Origin: Saccharothrix sp.
GTDB lineage: Bacteria > Actinomycetota > Actinomycetes > Mycobacteriales > Pseudonocardiaceae
Length of the DNA: 61,027 bases
Direction of reading: 5' to 3'
Assembly (NCBI RefSeq): GCF_031180885.1
Contig: NZ_JAPSLK010000048.1
Location: forward strand, 1-61,027
In this document: piece by piece, positions 23,710 through 32,537 of the stretch
Numbering within the stretch: the first letter of the stretch is position 1
Layout: each line of letters starts with the position of its first letter
Program-made: the position numbers and the translations under genes
The notes under the pieces: generated by a model
The model's database searches: none
What the model was told of the DNA's origin: nothing
The model's input: only the letters and a program-made list of their open reading frames with translations

Positions 23710-23877
23710 ATGAGGTTGGGGCACAAGGGCTGGGTGGCGGTCGACGCGGTGGCGGAGGAGCGGCTGCTCATCGCCCGGGACGTCCACGGCGTGGTCGGGG
23801 ACAACCTCAGCCTGATCGCGATGCGCGCCGCCGTCGCCAACCACCTCCGCTACGAGGCTGGGCTAGCTGACGTCTGA
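23710..23877 (+). pseudogene. Sensor histidine kinase fragment (HisKA_3 H-box only)
   Basis: A 55-codon open stretch encodes VAEERLLIARDVHGVVGDNLSLIAMRAAVA, the phospho-acceptor helix of NarL/DesK-type histidine kinases (usual form ERLRIARELHDVVGH). The conserved Asp after the His is Gly here. The sensor region, the rest of the dimerisation domain and the whole ATPase are missing. Its stop lies inside the MFS relic frame on the other strand, so a deletion brought the two together. Confidence 0.65.
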
Positions 23878-24324
23878 GGCGATGTTTCGTGCTGCGTCCG
23901 AGACCCCTTGACGTCCGTGCCGACCGCGGCTGCGGAGAGGAGGGTTGCGGTGGCGAGGGTGCCCCACAACGCGGTCGGGGCGTGGGGGGCCAGGGCGGTG
24001 ATCGCGGCCGGGGAGACGGCTAGGCCGAAGCCGGTGGAGAGTTCGAAGCGGGGCAGGGTGCGGCCCAGGGCACCCGGGGGGGCGAGGTGGGTGACCAGGG
24101 CGGTGGCGCTGCCGGCGTAGACGATTTCGCCGAGCGTGCACACCACGGACACCACGGCGACGGCCGGGGCGGCCCAGCCGGCGGCCAGTGCGGTGGCAGC
24201 CAGGAAGCCCAGGTAGGACGCGGTGAGGACGACGCCGGCCAGGACCAGGGCGGTGCGGCGGGAGAAGCGGGACATCAGGACGGTGATCGGGACCTGGAGG
24301 CTGACCACCAGGACCGTGGCAGCC
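23850..24324 (-). pseudogene. MFS transporter relic, C-terminal half only
   Basis: About 155 residues with five or six membrane helices: VLVVSLQVPITVLMSRFSRR, the TALVLAGVVLTASYLGFLAA helix, then VVSVVCTLGEIVYAGSATAL, and a helix pair near ITALAPHAPTALWGTLATAT. The ELSTGFGLAVSPA segment is typical of the second half of drug-efflux MFS proteins. The first six helices and the start codon are gone; the frame begins at the junction with the ArsR-like gene on the opposite strand (about 24320-24330). Confidence 0.7.
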
Positions 24325-24340
24325 GGTAATCCAGTACCCG

Positions 24341-24634
24341 GTGGCGGAGCGGGCGGAACCGGTGTCGCTGGACACCGTCACCCGCCGACTGGAAGCACTC
24401 GCCCACCCCCTGCGCCTGCGCTTGCCGCGCACCCTGGCCCGCGGCCCCCACACCACCGGCGAACTCGCCCACACGTGGGAACTCTCGCCTCCCGAGGTCT
24501 CCCGCCACCTGGCCGTCCTGCGCCGCGCCGGCCTCCTCACGTCCCGCCGCGAGGGCCGCCACGTCCGCTACACCCTCAACCTCCCGGACCTCACGACCCT
24601 GGGCACCGACCTCCTGGCCGCCGTCCTCCGCTGA
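24341..24634 (+). pseudogene. ArsR-type regulator C-terminus (DUF5937-like protein lacking its N-terminal domain)
   Basis: 97 codons from a GTG: TVTRRLEALAHPLRLRLPRT, then TGELAHTWELSPPEVSRHLA and RREGRHVRYTLNL, a complete ArsR winged HTH. The frame remains open upstream of the GTG (PVIQYPV), which is the linker expected in the roughly 320-aa DUF5937/ArsR proteins whose N-terminal domain is missing here. A short ArsR protein could still be made, but no Shine-Dalgarno sequence is evident. It stands head to head with the truncated MFS gene, as if one deletion removed both 5' ends and the shared promoter. Confidence 0.65.
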
Positions 24635-24639
24635 AGCCG

Positions 24640-27600
24640 TCAGGCGCCGTACAGGCTGAACGCCGCCCAGTGGTAGGTCTGGGCGTGGGGGCGGGCCGTG
24701 CGGGGTTGTAGGAGGAGTTCGGGGGCGTCGCCGAGCACGGCGAGCTTTTCCTCCACGGTGTTGTCGCGGACCTTGCGTTGGGCGTCGCGCAGGGCGTCGG
24801 CGAAGGGTTGGCCGGCGTGGATTCCCCGGTACAGGTGGACGACCAGTTCGGCGGTCGCCGCCTGCGGGACTGACCACAGTGTGCCGATCACCGCGGGAAC
24901 GCCGGTTTGGAGCAGGGCGGCCGGGAAGGCCAGGGTTTCGTCCGGTAGCTGCTCGCCGATCCGCGCCGTTTCGCACGCGGACAGGACTGCCAGGCGGGCC
25001 TTGGTGGTGCGGTGTGTCAGCAGGTCGCCGATGGTGAGTTCGGTGTCGGCGGCCAGCAGTAGGGCGCTGCGCAACGGGTCTTGGGCGTCGGCGTAGGCGT
25101 GGCACGACCAGTGGGTGAAAGCGTGGTGCAGCAACGCGTTCATCCCCGCTTCCCGGGTCGCCTCGGTGCCGCGCAACGTGATCGCGCCCGGTGTTGCGGC
25201 CAGTGCGGCCTGGCATTCCAGGCTTGAGTACGGCAGGGGAGAGGCGCTGACGGGCAGCGGTTCGTCTACGGCGCAGGCGGTTCGGTCGGTGCGGGTGGTT
25301 GCGGTTCGGGTTGCGGTGTGGAGGGTTTCCGCGTTGGGGGTGTAGGTCAGCAGGAGGTGGTCCAGGGCGTAGCGCCGGCCTGTTGGGGTGTCAGGGTCGG
25401 GGGTCCACGCCGCGTGGAGGGGGAGCAGGCCGAGCAAACCCGTGGGGACCAAGACGGCGTGGGAGACGTCGGTGAGGTGGTCGAGGATCGGGGACATCAC
25501 GGCGTGCCACAGCCAGCGGGTGCACTCGTCCAAGGCCGACCGGGGATCGGTGGCCAAGCGGCGGACGTACGGGGTCAGGGCGGCGTCGGTCAGGTCGCGC
25601 AGGGGGACCGGCACGATGTCCTCGGGCGAGCGCACGACCAGTGCCAGACCACCGGACGGGGTGTGGGCCAGGTACACCAAAGGCTGGGTCAGGGCACCGA
25701 ACAGGGTGTCCAGGGCCGGTGTGGTGAGGAAGTCGGCCAGGCCGGGCAGGGCGCGGATCCGGGCGATCACGTCGGCCAGTTCGTCCTGCTTGCGCCGCGC
25801 GGTGGCCAGGCTCCGGAACGCCGGGGTGACCGCGGTGCGGCGGCCGATCTCCAGCTTTTCGTTGTCCCGCAACCACTGGCGCAACTCGGTGAACTCACGG
25901 ACCAAGTCTTCGTCGGTCGCCGCGCGGGTCAGGTCGGCGGTGTCCAGTCGGAGCGCGGCGGAGATCTGCACCGCCCGACCCCGTTCCAGCACCTCCGCGG
26001 CCTCCGCCGGACTGCCCGCCGCCACGAACGCGAGTGCCGCGCGGGCCGCGACACCCGTGGTGCGCCGCAGTTCCGCCTCGGTGTGGGCGCGCAGCAACTG
26101 GCCGCCGCTGGTCGCCCAACTGCCCGCCAACAGCCGCCGGTACATCGCCGCGGCCTCGGGCCAGTCCCGCTCCCGCTCCGCCACCTCGGCCAGCAGCGCG
26201 GCGGACCGGCGACCCAATTCCGTCGACCACGTCAGGCCCGCCGTCCGGTCGTCGAGGCACTGCCGCAGCAGGGACCGGGCCTCGTCGACCTCGTCCAGCG
26301 CCAGCAGGGTGACGGCGAGGTTGAACCGCGCCGGCTCCGCCTCGACACCCCGCAGGAACTCCACCGACCGGCGCAGGTCGTCGCGGTCACCCTCGGCGAC
26401 ACCCCGGGTCGACAACGCCAAGCCCATGCCGATGCGCACCGCCGGGTCGTCGGGGCGCAACGCGAGCGCTTCGTCCAGCACCTCCACGCACCGGTCGAGG
26501 TCCGCCGGGCTGTCGCGCACGACGGCCAGGTCGAACAGCGCGTGCGCGAACGACACGCGGTGGTGCACGTGGTCGGGATGGTCGTCGTGGCGCACGGTCT
26601 CGCCCAGCAACAGCGCCGCCCGCCCGAGGTCGGCCACCGCGCCACCGGCCTCGTAGCGCTGGACCAGCGTGTCGCCGAGGTTCGCGGTGAGCCCCACGTC
26701 GTCGGGCAGGCAGGCGAGCGCGTCCTCCAGGTCGGCGACCGCCGCGTCGAGGTCCGCGATCGCCCCGGTGCGGCCGAACCGCATCCGCCACACGTACGCG
26801 CGGTCGTTGAGCAGACCGGCCCGCACCTCGCCGCCGGGACGCGTGCGCGCCACCGCGAACGCCAGCGACTCCAGCACGCCGTCCAGGTCCCCAGCGCCCC
26901 GTTCGGAAAGCTCCCTGACCGCGCGCCGGGCCGGTTCGGCGACCATCACGTCGTGCGACGCCATGGCTTCCTCGCCGGCGAACGCCTCGAACGCGCCCGG
27001 CGGGACGACGAGAGCGTCCCCGGTCCCGAAGTGCTCGCGCGCCCGGCGCTCGGCGTAGGCCACGCTCAGGTTGAGGGTCGCGGCCTCCACCCCGATCTCG
27101 CGGCACTCCCGCAGCAGCCGGATCCGGCTCTGGACCAGGAACTCGTACTCCCCGGCCGGCTCCAACTGCTCGGCCTGCTCGGCCAGCAGCCGCGTCGCGA
27201 GCGGGGACAGCAGGGCGGGGTGGTCGAGGACGAGGGTGCGGGCGTCCGGGGCGGTCTGGGCGTCCAGCAGCGCGTCGAGGACGTCGGCCAGGTATTCGAG
27301 GCGGCGACCGCGGGTGTCCTCGACGAGGTCGACGGCGGCGGCCAGCCGGTCCTCGTCCGCGTGCGCCACGACCCGGACCGGGCCGGGGTCGTCGAGCCCG
27401 AACACGTCCACGTACTCGACCGCGCGGTGCCGGGCCTGCGCCTCGGTAGGGGCGGTGACGACGAAGCCCGCCGCCACCGAGCGCACGACGTCCTCCGCCG
27501 CCTCCGCCGGGTCCTGGCCGTCCTCGACCGCCTCGGCGTAGTCGGCCAGCACCCACAGGCCCAGTTCGAGCGCGTCCCGGACCTCCGGCGGCTGGTCGAA

Positions 27601-28263
27601 ACCGAGCATGGCTTCCAGGAACTGCCGCGCGTCCGAGCCGCCCAGTTCGGGACGGGTGGTCAGCAGGTCGAGGCGTTCGGCCAGCGGGGTCTCCGGGGAG
27701 CAGAAGTCGCCGACCACGTCGAGCAGCGCTTCCAGGCCCTCCCGGTCGGTGACGCTCTCCAGCTCCTGCCAGGCGGCGGGGGTGGCGAGCATGCGTTGGG
27801 CGAACTCGGCCTGGGCCAGTCCCAGCGGCACACCGGAGCGGATCACGGTGTGGACGAGGTGGCGGCGGCTGTCCATCAGACGGGCGTCGTGCGGGTTGTC
27901 GGCGGCGCGCGCCCACTCGGCGTACTGCTCTTCGACGGTCGTCGTGGCCAGGCCGGGGTGGGCTTCCAGCACTTCGCGGAGTCGTTCGGTGCTGTTGGCG
28001 GTGATCAGCGCGTCGTGGGCCAGGTCGGCGCCTTCTTCGTGGAGGTAGCTCTCGAACGCGGTCCCGATCCCGTGGCGCCGTGCGGCGATCAGGACCAGTC
28101 GGCGGTAGCGCTCCAGCGGTGTCGCCGGTTCCGGGCCGGTGGGGGCGGTGAGCAGCGCCGGGTAGGCCTCCAGCAGTTGCCGGGCGCGGCGGGGTGAGCG
28201 CAGGGTGCGGAACCGCGCCATCGCCTCGGTGACGTCGAGGCTGTCGACCTGCGTGTAGGTCAC
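24640..28263 (-). CDS. TPR-CHAT caspase-like protease
   Basis: 1207 aa. The C-terminal 320 residues are a CHAT domain, a caspase-fold peptidase, with the catalytic pair at His1055 (HWSCHAYADAQDPLRSALLL) and Cys1097 (LAVLSACETARIG), then FPAALLQTGVPAVIGTLWSV and VVHLYRGIHAG. The preceding 880 residues are helical, with TPR-like repeats (LDRCVEVLDEALALRPDDPA, ATLNLSVAYAERRAREHFG). The GTG start overlaps the upstream gene's stop (GTGA). CHAT proteases in bacteria commonly act in regulated-death or anti-phage systems, cleaving a partner when triggered. The coupled small membrane protein is the obvious candidate. That function is inference. Confidence 0.9.
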   Translation of the reverse strand: MTYTQVDSLDVTEAMARFRTLRSPRRARQLLEAYPALLTAPTGPEPATPLERYRRLVLIAARRHGIGTAFESYLHEEGADLAHDALITANSTERLREVLEAHPGLATTTVEEQYAEWARAADNPHDARLMDSRRHLVHTVIRSGVPLGLAQAEFAQRMLATPAAWQELESVTDREGLEALLDVVGDFCSPETPLAERLDLLTTRPELGGSDARQFLEAMLGFDQPPEVRDALELGLWVLADYAEAVEDGQDPAEAAEDVVRSVAAGFVVTAPTEAQARHRAVEYVDVFGLDDPGPVRVVAHADEDRLAAAVDLVEDTRGRRLEYLADVLDALLDAQTAPDARTLVLDHPALLSPLATRLLAEQAEQLEPAGEYEFLVQSRIRLLRECREIGVEAATLNLSVAYAERRAREHFGTGDALVVPPGAFEAFAGEEAMASHDVMVAEPARRAVRELSERGAGDLDGVLESLAFAVARTRPGGEVRAGLLNDRAYVWRMRFGRTGAIADLDAAVADLEDALACLPDDVGLTANLGDTLVQRYEAGGAVADLGRAALLLGETVRHDDHPDHVHHRVSFAHALFDLAVVRDSPADLDRCVEVLDEALALRPDDPAVRIGMGLALSTRGVAEGDRDDLRRSVEFLRGVEAEPARFNLAVTLLALDEVDEARSLLRQCLDDRTAGLTWSTELGRRSAALLAEVAERERDWPEAAAMYRRLLAGSWATSGGQLLRAHTEAELRRTTGVAARAALAFVAAGSPAEAAEVLERGRAVQISAALRLDTADLTRAATDEDLVREFTELRQWLRDNEKLEIGRRTAVTPAFRSLATARRKQDELADVIARIRALPGLADFLTTPALDTLFGALTQPLVYLAHTPSGGLALVVRSPEDIVPVPLRDLTDAALTPYVRRLATDPRSALDECTRWLWHAVMSPILDHLTDVSHAVLVPTGLLGLLPLHAAWTPDPDTPTGRRYALDHLLLTYTPNAETLHTATRTATTRTDRTACAVDEPLPVSASPLPYSSLECQAALAATPGAITLRGTEATREAGMNALLHHAFTHWSCHAYADAQDPLRSALLLAADTELTIGDLLTHRTTKARLAVLSACETARIGEQLPDETLAFPAALLQTGVPAVIGTLWSVPQAATAELVVHLYRGIHAGQPFADALRDAQRKVRDNTVEEKLAVLGDAPELLLQPRTARPHAQTYHWAAFSLYGA

Positions 28264-28856
28264 TCCAGTATCTCGACCTCACCGTCCACGTTGTTACCGT
28301 TCGCCCGGCAGCGGACCACTGTGGTGCCCTTGGGGTTGTCCTTCGTGTCGTCCACGGCCTTGCGCGCGAACTCGTGCGCCTGCGCCAGCAGCCGGCCCAG
28401 GTCGCCTTCGTCCAACGCCCCGACCGGCGCTTCCAGCTCCACGACGACCTGGTCGACCCCGTACACCGTGCGCAACACGACCCGGGCGTCCGGCGCGGCC
28501 GCCTTGTGCCTGCGCAGCCGGGAGAACAACCGACCCAGGGCCGGGGAAACCTTGTCCCACACCGTGTTCGCCGACCGTGCCACTGCCCAGCTGCCCAGTT
28601 CGGTGCCGATGAACACCGACACCACCAGCGCGACGGTCAGCACCCCACCGCTCTTGTCCGCTTCCCGCTGGTCCACGGCGTACCGGCCGGCGGCCCCGAA
28701 CGGCGCCAGGTCCGCGTCGAACGGGTCCGACTGGGTCGACACCCCCAACTCGGCGACCGCCGCGTAGAAGCCTTCGGCGAACTCCCGGGCCGCATCCGGG
28801 TCGAGGCCGGAACCACCCGACAACCGCACGGCCACCTGCGCACCCAAGTCCGCCAT
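28260..28856 (-). CDS. Membrane protein encoded with the CHAT protease (possible substrate/effector)
   Basis: 198 aa. Residues 1-68 are acidic and soluble, with a helix DPDAAREFAEGFYAAVAELG. One clear membrane helix lies near 71-92 (GVLTVALVVSVFIGTELGSW). It is followed by a basic region (LFSRLRRHKAAAPD) and a C-terminal alpha/beta domain (VVVELEAPVGALDEGDLGRL, TTVVRCRANGNNVDGEVEIL). GGGAGGTGG precedes the ATG. The family is not recognised. Translational coupling to a CHAT protease makes it a candidate cleavage target or a membrane anchor for the protease. Confidence 0.75.
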   Translation of the reverse strand: MADLGAQVAVRLSGGSGLDPDAAREFAEGFYAAVAELGVSTQSDPFDADLAPFGAAGRYAVDQREADKSGGVLTVALVVSVFIGTELGSWAVARSANTVWDKVSPALGRLFSRLRRHKAAAPDARVVLRTVYGVDQVVVELEAPVGALDEGDLGRLLAQAHEFARKAVDDTKDNPKGTTVVRCRANGNNVDGEVEILE

Positions 28857-28939
28857 CGGCGGGCCACCTCCCGATCGTCGCCGCGATCACCTTAAAGCGC
28901 CGAAGGCCCCACATGCCGACTCCACGCCGAACCTCGTGC

Positions 28940-29167
28940 TCAGAGGTCGACCGGGTCGGGGGAGAAGTCGTCCCGCAGCCGGGCGATCCTGCCGTCCCGC
29001 ACGCGGAAGATCTGCACCAGCGACATGGTCACCGCGACCCCGTCCACCAGCAGGACCGGGTCGATCTCGGCGATGAACACCTCCGGATCAGTGGTGTCGT
29101 GCAGCACGAAACCCGACTTCTCCGCGTCGACCACCGCCGGATCTCGCCCCACAGACGTAGTTCCCAA
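28940..29167 (-). pseudogene. SnoaL-like/NTF2-fold fragment, N-terminus missing
   Basis: About 70 residues (VDAEKSGFVLHDTTDPEVFI, VTMSLVQIFRVRDGRIARLR, DDFSPDPVDL) match the C-terminal half of SnoaL-like small proteins with the usual FRVRDGRI strand. Complete members are about 130 aa and start upstream of the first helix, which is missing. No good start codon or Shine-Dalgarno sequence is visible. Probably another truncation product. Confidence 0.6.
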
Positions 29168-29476
29168 ACAGCCACTAACTTAAGTATTAACCTGTTCGGC
29201 GGGATCGCCTCGACTTTGGTTGCCCTGCCGCTGCGTGATTTCCGCGTGTCGGGCTTGCGGTCTCTCCCAATGAATGCGCAGGTCAGCGGTGGGATCGCGG
29301 GCAAGGTGGAGTGGGTGGGCGGCCAGGATCAGCCAGTTCACCGGTCGCCCTGCTCGAGTCCGCGCAGCTTCGGGCCATTTATCGGAGAATGCGCTACTCG
29401 GCACTGTCCGTGACCACTTGCGGTGCCACTTGGTAATGTGCCGGTAACGGCAAATGCCAATGGGTGGGGGCTACCA
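29168..29476. other. Gene-free spacer of about 300 bp
   Basis: Short frames exist on both strands, but none resembles a known protein. The left end (29170-29200) is unusually AT-rich for this DNA, around CTTAAGTATTAACC, and could hold a promoter. No inverted repeat or transposase relic was found. Confidence 0.4.
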
Positions 29477-30039
29477 ATGGGTATTCTGCAGTTCTACCAG
29501 CGCGTGCAGGACGATTTCGAGCGCGTGCTCACGGCCGTACCGGACGATGCGTGGTCACGGCCGTCGATGTGTCCGGGGTGGACGGCGCGGGACATCGCCG
29601 GCCACATCGTCTGGGGCCTGAGGCAGACGCGGCACATCGCGCTCGGCACGGAGTTCGAGTACGAGACCGGTGCGCCGGGGTCCACCGGTCCGCGGCGCAG
29701 GTTGGTGACGACCCGGTCGGCAGTTGGCGGCGCGCCAGGGCCGAGGTGCTCGACGCGCTGACCCCGGACGCGATGCCGCGCACGATCGACTGGGGGCCGT
29801 TCGGCGTGATCGCGCTGCCGGAATTCCTGGAGATCCAGGTGAACGACCTGTTGGTGCACGCATGGGACCTCGGCCAACCACTCGGGCTGGACCGCGAGCT
29901 CATGCGCTGGTCGTGGGACTGGGTGCGGGAGCGGCCGGAACTGCCGCCCGGCCCGATCGGCCTCGGGCCGGCGCTGGAGCCACCCGCCGGCGCCGACGAG
30001 CAGGACCGCTACCTCGCGTACCTGGGCCGCGCGGCGTAG
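29477..30039 (+). pseudogene. TIGR03086/maleylpyruvate isomerase-like (DinB-fold) protein, frameshifted
   Basis: N-terminal part MGILQFYQRVQDDFERVLTA followed by MCPGWTARDIAGHIVWGLRQ is the metal-binding start of mycothiol-dependent DinB-fold proteins. After ETGAPGSTG the frame goes wrong at about 29690-29705. The correct continuation, GSWRRARAEVLDALTPDAMP and LEIQVNDLLVHAWDLGQPLG, runs in the next frame to a stop at 30039. Rejoined, the protein is about 187 aa, the normal length. One small indel separates it from a working gene, so either a recent mutation or a sequencing error is possible. Confidence 0.7.
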
Positions 30040-30054
30040 CACGGACGCGCGACG

Positions 30055-30082
30055 GCGTCTCCCATCGGTCGGTGGGAGGCGC
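30055..30082. terminator. Hairpin after the DinB-fold gene
   Basis: GCGTCTCCCA and TGGGAGGCGC pair (one G-T) around TCGGTCGG, 15 bp after the stop at 30039. No U-tract follows, as is common in actinomycetes. The rest of 30083-30251 holds no gene. Confidence 0.45.
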
Positions 30083-30251
30083 TTGGCGCTCGTCGGAAGC
30101 GGATCACCGCGCGGAAGCGGACGTGTTGTCGCGCAACGCTTCGACATCGGACTCCATGCAACGAGATGCCCTGCACGGGGGACGGGGATCTCCACGATGC
30201 CGGCTCGCGCAGTTCGCGCTGCCGGTCGTCGACCACCGCCGGCCGCACGGG

Positions 30252-30776
30252 TTACAAGCCGTCCTCGACCACCTTGTAGTAGCGCAGGGGTGCGTAGCCG
30301 GCGGCGGTGCCGGCCGTCCACTTCCGCTCCACCGGGGGATGGCCGTCGGGGCCGGTCTGCTCGCGCACGACCGGTTCGGTCCTGGCCTCGTCCGCCCAGC
30401 GCACGAAGATCGCCGCGTGGTTGCTGTTGACTAGGGCGTCGCCCGGGCGCAGGTCGGCGTGGGCGACCTCGGTGGCGACCTCGCGGAGGGTGACCGTGGT
30501 GCGGGAGTGGGTCAGGCCCCAGGCCATCGAGACGTAGCCGGAGCAGTCGGTGCGGTAGTCGCCGAAAGCGTTGCTGTGGCAGGCGTTCTGGTTGTACGGG
30601 ACCTGTTCGTCCAACCAGGACTGCGACCTGGTCTGCGTCTCGCCGCGCGTGGTCGACCGGTCTTCCGGCGTGGTGCCGCAGCTGATCGTGCCGCTGGGTC
30701 CGCCGGCCGCCAGTGCGACGGGTGCGTGGAACGCCGCCGTGCAGGCCAGCGCGGTGACCAGGGTGCGCGTGTTCAT
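30252..30776 (-). CDS. Secreted NlpC/P60-like cysteine hydrolase
   Basis: 174 aa. Signal peptide MNTRTLVTALACTAAFHAPV ending near ALAA, then a small papain-like domain with the nucleophile Cys78 in YRTDCSGYVSMAW and His120 in PGDALVNSNHAAIFVRW. Both contexts are typical of NlpC/P60 amidases (DCSG and GD...H). Likely acts on peptidoglycan stems or another amide outside the cell. A second Cys pair (SCGT, NACH) may form a disulfide. The third catalytic residue is not obvious. Flanked by the frameshifted DinB gene and 140 bp of spacer before the aminotransferase gene. Confidence 0.82.
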   Translation of the reverse strand: MNTRTLVTALACTAAFHAPVALAAGGPSGTISCGTTPEDRSTTRGETQTRSQSWLDEQVPYNQNACHSNAFGDYRTDCSGYVSMAWGLTHSRTTVTLREVATEVAHADLRPGDALVNSNHAAIFVRWADEARTEPVVREQTGPDGHPPVERKWTAGTAAGYAPLRYYKVVEDGL

Positions 30777-30916
30777 CACAAAACCCCTCGGTGTGGTGTG
30801 CCACGGGCGTGGCCCGTGGACCGGACTGGGGAGGGGTTCCCGCGAACTGTCGGGTCGGTGTCTAAACCACCCACCTGAGCGGACCACGGTGCGTAGTGCG
30901 CCGTGGGGAGTCCGCG

Positions 30917-31804
30917 TCAGCGCACCGGGGTGGACCAGCGGGGGTCCTCGTGGCGGGCCCAGTAGCGGTTGCGGAGGTGCTGGGTTTGCGGGCCGGGGTG
31001 GCCGGAGTTCACCGGGGTGCCGTTGACGGTCGTCACCGGCATGATGCCGCCGGCGGTGGACGTCACCATGACCTCGGAGGCGCGCAGCAGTGCCTCCTCG
31101 GCGAGGTGGCCTTCCTCCAGCGGGATGCCGTCCTCGGCCAGGATTTCGATGACCGTCTGACGGGTGACCCCCTTGAGGACACCGTGCGCGGGAGTGATCC
31201 AGCGGTCGTCCACGTACGCGAAGACGTTGTAGCCCGCGCCTTCGGTGATGCCGCCGGACATGTCCCGCAGCACGACCAGTTGCGCGTCGTGGTCGTAGGC
31301 CTCGAACTGGGCCATCTGGATGTCGAGCCAGTGGTAGTTCTTGACGGCCGGGTCGACGCTCTCCGGAGCGATCCGGGGCCGTCCGCTGATCCACAGGGAC
31401 GCACCCAGTTCTTGCTGCTCAAGCGTGTTGATCCACACGAACGGGACCGCGTACGCGTAGAAGCCGTTGCGGGCGGTGCGGATGTCTCGGCTGCCCGGGA
31501 TCGCGGTGCGGCCACGGGTGCAGGTCATCGACACGTACGCGTCCTGGAGGCCGGCGCGGCGCACGCACCCGTGGAGGACGTCCTCGATCTGCGCGCGGTC
31601 CAGTCCGGGGTCGAGGCGCAGCGCTTTCATGCTCGCCTCGAACCGGTCGAGGTGGTCGTCCAGGCGGAAGAACCTGCCGCGCCAGACGTGCACGACGTCG
31701 TACGTGCTGTCGCCCTTGGTGACAGCCATGTCCAGCACGGGGATGCGGGCTTCCTCGACCGGGCAGTACCGCCCGTCGACGAAGGCGACGCCCGAGGGGT
31801 TCAT
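30917..31804 (-). CDS. Class IV PLP-dependent aminotransferase
   Basis: 295 aa, the usual length for branched-chain or D-amino-acid aminotransferases and aminodeoxychorismate lyase. Landmarks are GDSTYDVVHVWRGRFFRLDD, the PLP lysine K155 in VKNYHWLDIQMAQFEAYDHD, the SGGITEGAGYNVFAYVDDRW phosphate/cofactor segment, and SEVMVTSTAGGIMPV. Substrate class cannot be fixed from sequence alone; the EGxxxNVF form suits amino-acid transaminases in general. It ends a three-gene minus-strand run with the DnaJ-like pair upstream; the gap is only 10 bp, so co-transcription is likely. Confidence 0.9.
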   Translation of the reverse strand: MNPSGVAFVDGRYCPVEEARIPVLDMAVTKGDSTYDVVHVWRGRFFRLDDHLDRFEASMKALRLDPGLDRAQIEDVLHGCVRRAGLQDAYVSMTCTRGRTAIPGSRDIRTARNGFYAYAVPFVWINTLEQQELGASLWISGRPRIAPESVDPAVKNYHWLDIQMAQFEAYDHDAQLVVLRDMSGGITEGAGYNVFAYVDDRWITPAHGVLKGVTRQTVIEILAEDGIPLEEGHLAEEALLRASEVMVTSTAGGIMPVTTVNGTPVNSGHPGPQTQHLRNRYWARHEDPRWSTPVR

Positions 31805-31814
31805 CGCCCTTCCT

Positions 31815-32537
31815 TCACGGGTAGGAGGCGGAATCGAGGAGCCGGGACAGGAAGAACATCGTCCACAGGGCGCCGATGACGATCGCGGTGATGGAGATGG
31901 CGCGGTCGTTGGGGCGCTTGGGGTTGGCCAGGCCGGCCAGACCGAGCACCAGGCCGACCGGGCCGCACCAGCACAGGATGGAGAACACCAGCGCCACGAT
32001 CGGCAGGGCGGAGACGGATTTCTGGGGTGGCGGCGGTGGTTGCCACGGTGGCGGCTGCCAGGGCGGCGGCTGCTGCCAGTGCGTGGCCGGCGGGTCCTCC
32101 CAGCGCGGCTGGGTGGTGTCCCAGCGCGGTGGGGCGTCGTCCCAGCGGTGCGGCTCGTCGTCCCATGTCGGCGGGTCGTCCTGCCGGCGGGGCGGGGCGA
32201 CGCCGGTGGTGACTTCCTCGCTCTCCCACAGGGACGAGGGCGGGTCGTCCGGCGCGTCGAGGTCGGGCTCTTCGCGGTCCCACTCGCTGACCGGGTCGTC
32301 GGCGCGGCGCGCCTTCGCGCGGTCGTACTCCGCGCGGCGCTGCGGGTCCAGCAGCACGGCCTTGGCGATGTGCAGCAGTTTCGTCTCGTACTCGCTGCCG
32401 CCGGGGCGGTCCGGGTGCACGAGTTGGACCTGCTGCCGATGCGCGGCGACGATCTCGGCGCGGGTCGCGGTCGGGGGGATGCCGAGCAGTTCGTACGGGT
32501 CGTGGCCGTCGAGGTCGCGCAGGGAGGGACCGGTCAT
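31815..32537 (-). CDS. J-domain protein with C-terminal DUF4190-like membrane region
   Basis: 240 aa. The N-terminal J domain has DPYELLGIPPTATRAEIVAA and the invariant HPD (QLVHPDRPGG), followed by ILLDPQRRAEYDRAK-type helix IV. A Trp/Pro/Asp-rich linker with repeated PPRWDT and WQPPP follows. Two membrane helices close the protein (ALPIVALVFSILCWCGPVGL, ISITAIVIGALWTMFFL), in the DUF4190 style. It probably recruits Hsp70 to the membrane. The ATG overlaps the stop of the upstream gene by 4 bp. Confidence 0.85.
   Translation of the reverse strand: MTGPSLRDLDGHDPYELLGIPPTATRAEIVAAHRQQVQLVHPDRPGGSEYETKLLHIAKAVLLDPQRRAEYDRAKARRADDPVSEWDREEPDLDAPDDPPSSLWESEEVTTGVAPPRRQDDPPTWDDEPHRWDDAPPRWDTTQPRWEDPPATHWQQPPPWQPPPWQPPPPPQKSVSALPIVALVFSILCWCGPVGLVLGLAGLANPKRPNDRAISITAIVIGALWTMFFLSRLLDSASYP

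Noticed and set aside
29168..29476. Possible transposase remnant in the AT-richer spacer
   Set aside because: No DDE motif, no inverted repeats and no recognisable protein in any frame.
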